Shown here: piece by piece, positions 22,981 to 47,443 of the stretch | Numbering within the stretch: the first letter of the stretch is position 1 | Layout: each line of letters begins with the position of its first letter | Assembly (NCBI GenBank): GCA_963693365.1 | Contig: CAVNZM010000003.1 | Span: forward strand, 9,300,001-9,364,000 | Length of the DNA: 64,000 nt | Source of the DNA: Amoebidium appalachense | Lineage: Eukaryota; Ichthyosporea | Direction of reading: 5' to 3' | Program-made: the position numbers and the translations under genes | The notes under the pieces: generated by a model | Told to the model about the DNA's origin: nothing | What the model saw: the letters and a program-made list of their open reading frames with translations, nothing else | Database searches by the model: none

Positions 22981-23050
22981 GGGAAATGTTGTTAATGATA
23001 GCTCTGCTCCATTCAAATTCGAAGCGCTGGTCAAAACGAAGGCCGAAGAG
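22981..23050 (+). CDS. Candidate orphan exon
   Basis: A 70-nt stretch runs from a CTCGCAG acceptor to a GAG|GTAACT donor. The single fully open frame (1 nt + 23 codons, containing APFKFEALVKTKAEE) looks protein-like. No neighbouring exon could be linked with confidence. It could precede the small gene at 25984-28336, because the phase fits, or be an exon remnant. Confidence 0.3.
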
Positions 23051-23109
23051 GTAACTTAGCCTTGATCAAGTGATCATCAGTGGTGATGGATGAGAGGGGA
23101 GGGGTGGTT

Positions 23110-23610
23110 GGGTGGGTCGGTGGGTGGGTGGGTGGGGGGGGGGGAGAAGAGGAGAGCCTCCGAGAAAGACTGAGAGAGGGGTGCGCAGTCGTGGCCGGCA
23201 GGGAGGCTCTCGTCAGACTCCCCGCGGAGGGGGGAAGTGGGGCGGAGGGGAGGGGGAGGGGGGTGCCGGGGAGGGGACCGGGGGGGTCCCACCACCTCAC
23301 CACAGATGTTTTTTCCTCCCGGACACCACCCCGGCGGTCAGCTTGGGAAGGGAGGGGAGGGGAGGGGAGGGGGGAGGGGTTGGGAGGAAGGGGGGGGGGG
23401 GGGGGGGGGGGGGGGGGCGGGGATGACCCACCACCCCCTCGAGCAGGCCAGCCCCCCCACTTAAGGGAGGGGGGGAGGGGGGGCGGGGGAGGGGGGAGGA
23501 AGGGGGGAGGGGGGGGGGGGAGAGAGAGAACCCACGACCTCCTCGAGCATGTGGGCCCCCCCACCTAAGGGGGGGGGGAGGGGGAGGGGGGGTGGCACCA
23601 CCAGGGGGGG
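23110..23610 (+). repeat. G-rich block with a tandem motif pair
   Basis: Runs of G and GGGA with two related blocks, CCTCGAGCAGGCCAGCCCCC (about 23437) and CCTCGAGCATGTGGGCCCCC (about 23540). Each is preceded by ACCCAC(C/G) and followed by AC(T/C)TAAGGG, about 103 bp apart. No gene. Confidence 0.7.
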
Positions 23611-24410
23611 CCTCTATCATACAGGGCTATTGCCTAACCCCCCATTTCAAATCCAAAAAAGCCTTTAAAGTTAGCGGGATACTCAAATGGCAACGGTGAC
23701 AGGCCTTTTTCCCCTAAATTTGTCTTTCTATCTTGATTATGGTTGGGGATTCAATACCTTGTACTGTATAGACTCAGTAGCAGACCGAGGAAACGAGGAG
23801 GAGCGGGCGTGTTTGTTTGCATTGGGCTGGGGTTGGGCAAGGGGTGGTTTTGGTTTTTTTTTTTTTTATGTTTGAAAGGGGGGGGGGGGGGGGGGGGGGG
23901 CATATTGGGGGGGAAGGGAGGGGGCTAGGGGGAGGGGGGGGGGGGGGGGCATTATTGACGCGGTTGCACTTGAGGCTGCACGGGGAGATGTGGGGAAGAG
24001 CTTCAGTCGAGCCTAACGATCACCGAATGTACTGATTGGTGGTTTTACAAATTTTGGCACGTGCACTATGTGAGGGTGGAAATCCAAATGTGTGCACGTG
24101 TGTGCCAGTTTTAAGTATTTGCAACTCAGACGGTTTCATCAAATACTTTAATATGTATGGCCATAGGCTGATGTATCCTACATAGATAGCGCTACCCTTC
24201 AAACCACTGTGTCTCTGTAAGATAAGGACTATACTTTACAGTTGGGGGTGAGTGATGGGGGGAGAGGGGGGAGAGAGAGAGAGAGAGAGAGATAGAGAGA
24301 GAGAGAGGGGGGAAGACTGGGGGGGGGGGGGGGGGGGGGGGGGGGGAGATACGATGCCACAACGTGTGCACACATACTAGTGCACTATCATATCATATAG
24401 GCTATGTAGG
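23611..24410. other. Unassigned, with poly(G) runs and a (GA)n patch
   Basis: Poly(G) at about 23879-23899 and 23932-23949, GA repeats at 24271-24308 and poly(G) at about 24320-24346. The unique sequence in 23650-23860 and 24000-24240 shows no supported exon. Confidence 0.4.
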
Positions 24411-24715
24411 CGGTACATGCACATGTACAGCTGCCACGGCTAGCTAGAAGGGGCCCGGGGGAGGAGAAGGAAGAGGAGGAGGAGGGGGGGGGGGGCAGGA
24501 GCAAGACTAGCTAGTGTTTTGTATGAAGAGGGATAGCGGAGAGGGACATGTCAGTCTCAGAGACTGTATTACATGAGAGGCAGCGGTTCGAGGGCCTCAG
24601 CCCAAGAAAGTGATGCACACACACACAGAGAGAGAGAGAAAAAGAGAGAAAGAGAGAGAGAGGGGGGAGGGGGGGGGGGGGGGGGGGGCGGGTGTACAGT
24701 GTACAGGGGGGGTTG
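24411..24715 (+). repeat. tRNA-like SINE, copy 2
   Basis: Matches copy 1 (11908-12240) in order: GTACAGCTGCCACGGCT, a G-rich block, GCAAGAC, a middle region with B-box GGTTCGAGGGCC (24585-24596), then CA, GA and poly(G). About 60 bp upstream of the B-box, GATAGCGGAGAGG may be an A-box remnant. Confidence 0.55.
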
Positions 24716-24906
24716 CCACTGAATTTGGCTAGCATGTTCTTCATTCCATGACAACATATACGTAATTGCCGTGTGACACACTTTATAAGATGTTGTACTC
24801 CATCTAGCTGCACGGCCGGCGCCTGCCAGCTGAAGCTAGCTGACTATTTACCCGTCTGCCGACGTCGACAGCCCGTTTGGTTCTTTTACTTTTCTTCTGA
24901 TTCCTC

Positions 24907-24961
24907 CCCCCCCCCCCCCCCCCCCCCCCCTTTCTTCTCTCTGTCTCAGCTCACACACCGT

Positions 24962-24995
<34 letters not shown>

Positions 24996-25172
24996 CCCCC
25001 CCCCCCCCCCCCTGTCCCCCTCTCTGTCTCTCCCTCCTCTCTTTCTCCCTCTCTCTCTGTTTACCCTCTCTCTGTCGCCTCCCCCCCCCCCCCCCCCCCC
25101 CTCCCCCCGAGTATCTCTCTCTTCTCTCTCTCACACACACACACACACACACTGTACGCACACACACACACA

Positions 25173-25239
<67 letters not shown>

Positions 25240-25282
25240 CCCCCCTCTCTCTTTCCCTCTCTCTCCCGACTCTCCCCCCCTC

Positions 25283-25314
<32 letters not shown>

Positions 25315-25387
25315 CCACTCCCTCCTCTCTACCCCCGACCTCCCTTTCCCCTCCTCTCTCCCCCTCTTTCCCTGTGTCACGGTGACG

Positions 25388-25432
<45 letters not shown>
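24907..25432. repeat. Pyrimidine low-complexity block with CA, CT and GT arrays
   Basis: C-run, (CT)n (24962-24992), C-run, (CA)n near 25131-25170, (CT)n (25173-25232), C-runs, and (GT)n (25393-25431). No gene. Confidence 0.9.
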
Positions 25433-25434
<2 letters not shown>

Positions 25435-25983
25435 CGTGTGTGTATGTATGTGTACACGTTCTTCACTGTGCGGCTGCACCAGCCCTCGCGAAAGCTTGCG
25501 TAATTCTCTGCAGGGCTTTACACAGCCTGGGCCTTGGGTAGCTCACAGATAGTCCCAGCGCTAGCAGGCTTGGCTCCCAACTTGGATCTTGTCAGATTTT
25601 CTGTGGGTGCTTGCTGTGTATCGATTGTTAGATCCCAGCACTGGCCCATGCTTCGGCAGTGGTTTTTGCGAGGAGCTGGATAGCCAAGCCCAAGATTCAA
25701 AAACCTAGTTATAGGTACCCACACGGCGCCAGCAAAAAAATTCGCAAGCACTGCCACATCGTGCGCTTTCTCTTCTCGTCTTCTTCGCTGCAGTGAGTCC
25801 TTTCATCCTTTCTTCGTTTTTCGGTTATATTTCAAAAGTTTTCGGTTTCAAACTTCGACGATCCTTTCACAAGGCTCGAGCGCCGGCGCCACGGCTTTGC
25901 AATTGAGCTCCGCGGCGGCGGCAGATTGTTTTTGGTTGGCTGACCCTCACGTTTTCCGATTGGTGGGTGCCGGGTGCTCCTCC
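25433..25983. other. Unassigned unique sequence, possible 5' region of the small gene
   Basis: 25500-25760 is complex sequence with a partial inverted pair (GGCTTGGCT near 25569, AGCCAAGCC near 25682) and an open minus-strand frame of 79 codons that I do not recognise. 25880-25980 is GC-rich with a TTGGTTGGC and a GATTGGTGG, which would fit a promoter for the gene starting at 25984. Confidence 0.3.
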
Positions 25984-26267
25984 ATGCTCCACTGGTCCAG
26001 GATTCGACATTTGGCTTTCACAGTCGGGTATTTCCGAAGTTTTGTGACGTCATCTACTTTGGCCTCGCGAAAGGTGGCCCCCCCCCCCCCCCCCCCCCCC
26101 CCCCGTCACGGTGCCCCTCCCCCCCCTCTCCCTCTCTCTCCTCTCTCTCTCTATCTCTCTTCCCCCCCCCCCCCCCCGCCCACTCTCTTTCTCTCTCCCT
26201 ATCTCTCTCTCTCTCTCTTTCTCTCTCTCTCAGAGTCTCCCCAAGGCTCTCTCGCTCTCTCTGCCTC

Positions 26268-26351
<84 letters not shown>

Positions 26352-26965
26352 TATGATATATATATATATATATATACATACTATGATATATATATACTAT
26401 GATATATATACATGCACATTTACTCAGGCACTAGAATAGTATTGCTTTCTGCCCATGCTTTGCAAGCGCTCTTTGTCCGGATCATGATCAGGTTATGAAG
26501 GGCATGCATCCCTCGACGCGCAGACCACACTCCACATACACACCGCGCACACTCTTTGCACACACACAACACGAAATGGGGCCCTACGGGCTATCTGCCA
26601 ACAGCATGCGCACACGACTTCCCCTCCCAGCACAGACACCTGAAGCACACCATATAAACCGGACGTGTAACCGGGTTTATTTATTGGCCTAACTTTACAG
26701 AAGCACGCAGTGGAATCACACGAAACTATAACACCAATACACAAACACCGATGCACAGTAGACACGCACTCGACTTGCACACCACACGCACACCTTGCAT
26801 ACACTTAGAAGTGGACTTATCTAGGGGCTTATATCATCATAAGCCACGCAGTACACACACATAAGCACATCTCAAACCGCGGAATGCACACTCGCCCCCG
26901 GGTATGTTGCGCTTACTAATATATTCACACACGCCGGTGCGCACACACGGAACACACACCTCACC

Positions 26966-27032
<67 letters not shown>

Positions 27033-27233
27033 CTTCCAAACACATAAACACCACTCGAAGGGGAGCTTATCTAGGGGCTCAGCTACACACAGATCGAGCA
27101 CACACTGGCAGTCTCTCGGTCTGTCCTTAAGGCTTGCTCCATCCTACTACACACACACAGACTGCCCTGTTGCCATCCTACAATTGCAAGCACACTGCCA
27201 CCCACCGTGATACAAACACACACAACGTAACGT

Positions 27234-27272
<39 letters not shown>

Positions 27273-27328
27273 ACACAAACACACACAAACACAACCCATA
27301 CCGTACCGCCGCCACCTCCCATCCTTCC

Positions 27329-27375
<47 letters not shown>

Positions 27376-27425
27376 CTCCCCCTCCCCCCCCCACACCACA
27401 CACACTATCAAAGGGGGGTGGGGGG

Positions 27426-27487
<62 letters not shown>

Positions 27488-27498
27488 TCAAGTGTCTA

Positions 27499-27586
<88 letters not shown>

Positions 27587-27644
27587 CCTCTCTCCCCCCG
27601 AGTCTCTCTCTCTCTCTCTCTCTCCCCCCCCCCCCCCCCCCGAG

Positions 27645-27687
<43 letters not shown>

Positions 27688-28336
27688 AGCTCTCGCTCTC
27701 TTGACCTCTCTCTCTCTACGTGTGTGTGTTTGTGTGTGTCCCTCTCTTGTTACTCGTTGGTCAACAGATGTTAGCCACATTTGTCAGATGGAACATTCAA
27801 AGCGGGCAGCTTCTTCTACGCCGTATTTTCAAACATAGAAAAAAAAGTAGACTGCACAGAAGCATAAGAAATATGTATTACGGATACCAAATATATTTGC
27901 TTCCTATTGGTAAGAAAAGAAGCAATATGGTGACGGCAGCGAAGGCGAGGACAAACGTACGTTCGTCGAAGAAAGGCATTATGTAGCCGCCAAAATCGCT
28001 TGGGCCCAAGAAATCGGTCACGTGACCAATTCGCTGAGGTCTATACAATGCACAGGTGCACACAGTGTGCCACGAACTGATGCAGTGGCACCACCAAAAG
28101 ATCCGATAATGACTCGCATTCCTGTCTTTCAGACATGGCTGTTTGGGGGCATGATATTTGTTTCAGATTACGAGCGATGGCGAATGATATGGAGCTGCCA
28201 ATTTTAGAAGTAAAAGGTAAGCTGTCACGAGCCCAGGGATGTGGACGCACGCCCCCCCCGGCTTTCCGTGACCGTGCTTGACTCATGAAGTTCGCAATCT
28301 GCAGGCTTCGACCAAAGGACGAAGACTTTTTTCTGA
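25984..28336 (+). CDS. Candidate four-exon gene for a small basic, possibly mitochondrial, protein
   Basis: Exons 25984-26073, 27768-27909, 28133-28216 and 28305-28336 (TGA) join in phase through GT-AG sites (donors AAG|GTGGCC, ATTG|GTAAGA and AAAAG|GTAAGC) to give about 115 residues. The first exon starts MLHWSRIRHLAFTVGYF, which has no acidic residues and is rich in Arg, Ser and aromatics, like a mitochondrial presequence. The second exon is Lys/Arg-rich. No family is recognised. AATAAA at 28883-28888 could be its polyadenylation signal. Support comes from the phase-consistent chain ending in a stop. The weak points are the AT-rich second exon and its long repeat-filled first intron. A chance assembly remains possible. 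Confidence 0.4.
26275..26413. repeat. (CT)n followed by (TA)n
   Basis: CT array 26275-26328 passes into TA repeats interrupted by TATGATATA units to about 26413, inside the first intron of the candidate small gene. Alternating TA of this kind melts easily and can extrude as cruciforms. Confidence 0.9.
26967..27031. repeat. (CA)n microsatellite
   Basis: About 32 CA units. Further CA-rich stretches lie at 27235-27270. Confidence 0.9.
27331..27595. repeat. (CT)n - (GA)n - (CT)n mirror arrangement
   Basis: (CT)n at 27331-27372, poly(G) plus (GA)n at 27419-27482, a 20-bp spacer, then (CT)n at 27502-27583. The GA array is complementary to both CT arrays, so single strands can fold into alternative long hairpins. 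Confidence 0.9.
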
Positions 28337-29425
28337 CTCATTTAGCTACAATTTTCTTTTCCTTTTAGTGTAGAAATCAATTCTATAGTTTCACTTGATC
28401 ATGGTGTGATGGGCCCGGAATGTGGGACAAGCCAACACCTAATTTCCTCTCAGCTTGGCATGCCGCATCGCATGCACTGCACAGTATAGATAACGACCGC
28501 GAGATGATGTAATTTATGTAGGGAGGAAAAAGCTAAACAAACATGTAGCCATCTTTGTAAATACATACATGTACACGCCTAAACTCACACATAGAATGTC
28601 ATATATTTATTTATATATAGTTATAGATGAAATGTAGTTTAGCAAGAAGTCATACAAGGCAACTTTAGTTACATAGCGCTGGCACGACTAAATATATTGG
28701 GGACCAATCGTATGGCTCCATCTGAAACTCTTGCCGGTTGATTTTCGACCAATCATATTGTGCGGGTGACATGCACCCACTCGGAACTGACTTGTACACT
28801 TTCCTAAAGTGCATTGTTCCGCAATCCTCGTTTATGTCATGAGCTCAGAACAAATTTTTGCTCCATTTGTTATACTTTCTGAAATAAAGTTACTATTTAA
28901 TCCTATTATTAGCTTTTCATTATTTATTTTGTTTTTCAAATGTGTTTTATTTTCAAATGGAGCTGATTCTTAAAGCTTGCAAAGGCCTAATCCTTAAGGA
29001 CCTCCTTTTTTAAGTTTCAAATTGGGCTTATAACGAGGACTACTCTACCGAGGAAAACGATTGTCATCACGGTCATATAAAACCGCACCTACCCTTATCA
29101 TTGACATTCAGTTTTCATTTCACTCGGGCGTGCTGATGGTACCTTGTCTGTCTTGTGAATTTTGACGTGTGAGTTTCGTTGAAGACAGCTTCCGCCCAGT
29201 TGTAGTTTATTGTTGTAGGTTTTGGATGCCCGTAAGCAACCCCCATTACAGCCACCCCTGTTTTTTCTTTCACTTCACTCGTTGATACTTGGATTTGTTT
29301 CCTTACATCTCTGTTTCCGGTAGTCTTCACACACTTGACATCACATAGGTCCATTCACTGGCACCATTTTCCCCGGTTTTTGGAACCATTATCGGTGGGT
29401 TTGATTGACGCCAAGAAGCTCAGCT
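28337..29425. other. Intergenic AT-rich sequence with possible poly(A) signal and TATA box
   Basis: AATAAA at 28883-28888 may end the candidate small gene. TATAAAA at 29076-29082 lies about 345 bp before the start of the PH-like gene and is a possible TATA box. GACCAATCRTA occurs twice (28703, 28750). No gene is supported in between. Confidence 0.4.
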
Positions 29426-30043
29426 ATGGCGGCAGTTGTAACAGAAAACTATGCACCTCCCAAGGTAGCAGAGGTCGAGCCCAAGCGGGGGGAGAGACTG
29501 GGAGGCAACTTCATTGCCGTGGTGAGCCAGCTCAGCGACACTATTAGCATCACCACCGGGGGCAGCCTGACGTATCCAGAGGAACATGAGGCCATTGGTT
29601 ACATTGTCCACAGCGGAAAACGGACCGGTATTGGGAAGAAACGCGCGCTCGTGTTCGACCGGCCAAACAGGCAACTGCTGCTGTTTAACCAGGCACAGGT
29701 TCTGAAAGCGACCATCCCGCTGGCAAAGGTTAAACTTTTGAAGAGAATCACATTTGGCTCGAGCGAGATCCCGGCTATGGAGTTGGTGTGGGCGCAAGGG
29801 AGCTACACCGTTTTCGTTGAAGGAACCAGCTCAAATCTTGCTAAATGGTACGGGGATCTGCAGAGAGAGCGAGTGGCGGCGGTAGGGGAGGAGGAAGATA
29901 AAACGAAGGACAAGCCAAAGTACTTGAGGGGAAACGGGCCCGCCAGTCCCCCCAAGAAGTCAAATAGACGGGCGTCCGACCCGGGCTATGCTACTTCTAG
30001 CGTGAAAACAGCACTGCACAATGTGTTCAGTTGGAACCATTGA
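29426..30043 (+). CDS. Intronless gene, PH-like domain protein, 205 residues
   Basis: An uninterrupted frame from ATG at 29426 to TGA. Unlike every neighbour it has no introns and no homopolymer tract. Residues about 30-155 show alternating strands (RALVFDRPNRQLLLF, ELVWAQGSYTVFVEG) and end in a helix with a tryptophan (SNLAKWYGDLQR). This is the layout of pleckstrin-homology domains, whose C-terminal helix carries a conserved Trp. That points to phosphoinositide or protein binding at membranes, by inference. The C-terminal 45 residues are basic and Ser/Pro-rich (SPPKKSNRRAS) and probably disordered. No specific orthologue is recognised. AATAAA lies 351 bp after the stop. Confidence 0.75.
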   Translation: MAAVVTENYAPPKVAEVEPKRGERLGGNFIAVVSQLSDTISITTGGSLTYPEEHEAIGYIVHSGKRTGIGKKRALVFDRPNRQLLLFNQAQVLKATIPLAKVKLLKRITFGSSEIPAMELVWAQGSYTVFVEGTSSNLAKWYGDLQRERVAAVGEEEDKTKDKPKYLRGNGPASPPKKSNRRASDPGYATSSVKTALHNVFSWNH

Positions 30044-30393
30044 GTTGTGGTGCTGGATTGGGACGTTTTTTGAGCGATGGTTTTGGTGGATACTGTTTTG
30101 CCGTGATATGGTGGAGTTGTCAGCCGAGGGGTGGTATCTGGAATTTAAAAACAGGTCTTGACATCTCGAAAGAACAAATATGCTCATAATAACCGAATGG
30201 CATCCTTTAATTGTATATAAAGTTAGTGGGTGTGTTAAAAAAAAAAAATGTAAAAACGGGGTCAACCTTTTTCATCCGTACTGGTAGAATAATTTAGTGG
30301 CCAGGGGTTTGCGAAGGGTTTTATGTGTATGGTGGCTGGTTGGGGCTGGCTCCCACAGACACGTGCTCGGTATGTACTGTTGTAACTTGTTTT

Positions 30394-30399
30394 AATAAA
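30394..30399 (+). terminator. Polyadenylation signal AATAAA of the PH-like gene
   Basis: TTTTAATAAAGTTTAAATTTT is the first canonical AATAAA after the stop at 30043 and sits in an AT-rich setting typical of cleavage regions. Confidence 0.5.
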
Positions 30400-30419
30400 G
30401 TTTAAATTTTATTTTAAAA

Positions 30420-31033
30420 TAGAACTTGCTTCAGGATTGTAATTTGGTCCAGGCACGTACTTGCACAACTACATACATATACACGGCATCAAACATGCAC
30501 ACACGTGTGTGCCACAGTGTGGCTTACCTCCCGATGCCGTGCCAGGTACAGTATGGTGATTCCCTTGAGGTATATATGTGCCCATATTCACATTCATGGA
30601 CCCGCACCTACGATTCAAGCATGCATCGATTGCATATACGTCGTAAATACTGCAGAAACACATACATGTATGGTATTCGGACAGTCGCCACCATGCCGTA
30701 GCCATAGCTGCTTTTATATTCTTGCTGCCCTTCTTGCCGCCGAGTCCAATTTTGAAGCCGAATATTAGCAGCATAGTACTGAATCAGATGTAGCCGGCCA
30801 TGGCCGTGAGCAATCGTGTGGCCGCATATTGTGCAATGTGCGGCCACAAATCAGAATTCGTGCGTGGCCATATGCCATCATGTCCTGGCATGCACTGTGG
30901 GCATGTGTGTTGAATCTGCCGAGCGCGCAAAGATAGCCAATATATATATATATATATATAGCTGCATCGGTACTCATATCATAGCGCACGCATGGTACTG
31001 GGAGGCTGCATCAGTCAATGATTCACGCGTGGC
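30420..31033. other. Unassigned, with scattered GGCCAT/ATGGCC motifs
   Basis: Several palindromic GGCCATGGCC or GTGGCCGCATATTGTGC-like pieces (30798, 30830, 30866) look like old, scrambled relatives of the satellite that follows. A short (TA)n lies at 30941-30960. No gene. Confidence 0.35.
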
Positions 31034-31215
31034 CATGGCCACATATATGGGTGCCTCAGTATTCACGCATGGCCCTATAGGGCTGCATTCGGTATTCACG
31101 CATGGCCATATGGCTGAATTCAAATTCACTCATGGCCATATATGGCTGCATCAGTATTCACGCATGGCCCTATAGGGCTGCATTCGGTATTCACGCATGG
31201 CCATATGGCTGAGGG
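31034..31215 (+). repeat. Proximal satellite block with a 97-bp higher-order duplication
   Basis: Units with ATTCACGCATGGCC plus a palindrome. The pair CCCTATAGGG then CCATATGG, with flanks, occurs at about 31066-31110 and again at about 31163-31207, 97 bp apart. Confidence 0.8.
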
Positions 31216-31439
31216 TGGGGATGTGCTGTTTATTAACGACATGTAGGTGAGCTGTGATGAGTTGGCGCACCAAGGCCAACAGTACTTCCACCCATCAAGA
31301 TATACATGTAATAAAATCGGTGTTACACTTACACCATACAATTTTTAAGTGGAGATATAACGTATCAAATAGACATCATATGTGGAGAGATATGATTTTT
31401 TTATTTTTTATTTTTTATTTTATTTTTTTATATATAATT

Positions 31440-31855
31440 CGGTGTTCACGCATGACCATATATGGCTACATCAGTATTCACGCCTGGCCATATATGGCTT
31501 CATGAGTATTCACGCATGGCCATGTATGGCTGAATTCGGTATTCATGCATGACCATATATGGCTACATCAGTATTCACGCATGGCCATATATGGCTTCAT
31601 CAGTATTCACGCATAACCATATATGGTTTCATCAATATTCACGCATGGCCATATATGGCTACATCAGTATTCACGTGCATGCATGGCCATATACGGCTTC
31701 ATCAGTATTCACGCATGGCCATATATGGCTTCATCAGTATTCACACATGGCCGTATATGGCTTCATCGGTATTCACGCATGGCCATATATGGCTACATCA
31801 GTATTCACGCATGGCCATATATGGCTGCATCGGTATTCACGCATGGCCATGCACG
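31440..31855 (+). repeat. 32-bp satellite with a CArG-like palindrome in each unit, about 13 units
   Basis: The unit is TATTCACGCATGGCCATATA followed by TGGCTNCATCAG. Most units hold the perfect 12-bp palindrome GCCATATATGGC, which contains CCATATATGG, a consensus CArG box (the site bound by MADS-box/SRF proteins). Single-base variants occur at 31519, 31685, 31749 and 31845. Confidence 0.9.
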
Positions 31856-31859
31856 TATA

Positions 31860-32534
31860 CTGGGTCAGGCGTCACCTCAAACCACAGAATGATATGACAT
31901 TGATCAGCTGCAGCTGCCGTGGGCTTTTGGATTTCGAGTACTCTGGGCCGGGCACGCATAAAGTGAGTTGTGTGTAAATTTGAATTTATGCAACAACATG
32001 AGGGTTCGCTATTGCAGTGACCAGCACCGACCAGCAAGCAGAAATGTTTCACCACCCGCGATTTTAAATCACTACAATTTCTGACAAGGATGAACACACG
32101 ATTCATCAAGAATAGCAAATGTCCATCTGTTACAGCTTCTGGTATTGTAAAGTTGCATGCACCATATCGCTCCGGATTAGATTTGGAGCATCAGTACAGC
32201 ATCAAAAGACAAAGAATATACGAGCTCAAACGTGAACAAAGCTAAATTTAACCTGGCATGGGTTGTACAACGACAATACATGGAAAGAAAACAGACAGAT
32301 TAAACATGCACTCACTTATAAATGCAGATTTGATTGCACATGTACATGTGGGACACACATAGAATTGATTGATTTCAACAGAGTATTACTGTATTACTAT
32401 TACAAATGCAGTTCATTCCACTTGCTTCCTAACCTCTGAGTCATACTAATTTGTGCATGCAAATTTTGCTTTCTCTGCTCTGGGGAAGAAGTGAAGGATG
32501 CCAAGTGCGTGTATGTGTGTGTGCGCCCCCACCG

Positions 32535-32596
<62 letters not shown>

Positions 32597-32886
32597 CCAC
32601 TCGCGGACGCTTGTGGTATGTGTGGGTGGGTGGGTGCATTTTGCGGAAAGGAAGGGAGGCGTGTGGGTGTACGTGTGGTAGTGGTGGTGGTGATTGTAGG
32701 GGGGGGGGGAAGGGGGGAAGGGGGGGGGGGGGGGGGATGAAGACAGACACACATGACATGTAGTACAACATTAAAACGCGCATATCAAACCTCGCTGAAC
32801 ACTACTAGTATGAATCTAGACATACGAGCATAACACACCACTCCCACCACCAACCATATTAGACCCGAGCACAGACATGTGTGCAG
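31860..32886. other. Region downstream of the PPR gene, unassigned, with a (GT)n array
   Basis: 31860-32430 is unique AT-rich sequence with no supported exon. (GT)n lies at 32536-32595 and G-rich runs at 32700-32735. The PPR gene (minus strand) ends at 32887, so this stretch holds its 3' flank. Confidence 0.5.
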
Positions 32887-46133
<13,247 letters not shown>

Positions 46134-46144
46134 TTTTTTTATTT

Positions 46145-46175
<31 letters not shown>

Positions 46176-46384
46176 GAAAGAAAGAAAGGTACGTGTAATC
46201 AGCACACCTTATGGAAACCTCCTCCCCCATCCCTCCCCCCCCCCCCCCCCCCACTATACACCCCGCCCCTTCCCCCCCCCCCCCTCCCCCCTCCCTCCCT
46301 GAACACCCCCTGCCCCCGGCGCCCCTCCGCCCCCACCACCTTGCTGAACAAGTTTATGTCCAAGCTGTTCAACATCATCTCCCT

Positions 46385-46415
<31 letters not shown>

Positions 46416-46722
46416 ACACACACACACACACACATACACATACACACTCAACCACATCATCCCTCCCAAAAAAAAAAACACAGAAAAAAAAGAAGACGGA
46501 AAGAAGAACGAACAAGGGGGGAACCGGTGGAGTCATCGACCGACCCAGCCGGATAGCCCCAAATTTCAACCTCCTAACTCCGTTGATTAGCATTCTCAAC
46601 TCTGCACATGCCCACTCTCCTCCCTCCCCGCCCCCCCCCCCCTCCCCCCCCCTCCTCCTTCTTTCACCACAGCATCATCTCCCCCCCCGCCCCCACCCTA
46701 CCCCGCCCCCCCCCCCCCCCCC

Positions 46723-46755
<33 letters not shown>

Positions 46756-47397
46756 CATCCCCCCCCCCCCCCCCCCCCCGCACACACACACACACACACA
46801 CGCACACACCACCACCACCAACACCACCCCCCTCCCCCCTCCCCCCTCCCTTTCCCATCTCTCTCATACACACAAAAAAGAGAGAAAGAAAAGTAAGGAA
46901 GAGAACAGGACAAACACACATGCACACAAACACACACCCATCGGCGTAGGCACACAGTAGGGGTGCTGTTTTGTTCCTAACACAATGCCTATCATATGGT
47001 TTTTTCTCGGGGATTCTTGTTATAGAAGGTCTGATAAGCCCATGGTAAGAACAGTTTAGGGAGTAAGAACAGCATCACCAAATGGGATGGACGTGGTATG
47101 GGGAAGGAGTGAGTCTACAATACCTGTGTGAATCCTCGAACGAGCATGCGTGTAGTACTAACAGAGGAAACGTGGCCTGTAGGTACCATTGGTCAGTGTT
47201 TGTGCAGTGTTTTTGGGAAAATTCGTGTTTTTCGCGTGTCATTTTTCGGCCTCGATGTGTAAGAAGGTGTGTGCACACCCGCCCATGCGCAGCATATTTT
47301 TTCCCCTATCTCTTTTCCTTTTTCTTTATTTTTTTTATTTCTTGGCGTGTGTGTGTGTCTGTGTCTTGGGACGAGGGGAGGTGGTGGTGGTGGTGGT

Positions 47398-47443
<46 letters not shown>

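Noticed and set aside
29115-29354. Minus-strand open frame of 79 codons upstream of the PH-like gene
   Set aside because: No family resemblance, no flanking signals, and it overlaps the probable promoter and 5' UTR of the PH-like gene.
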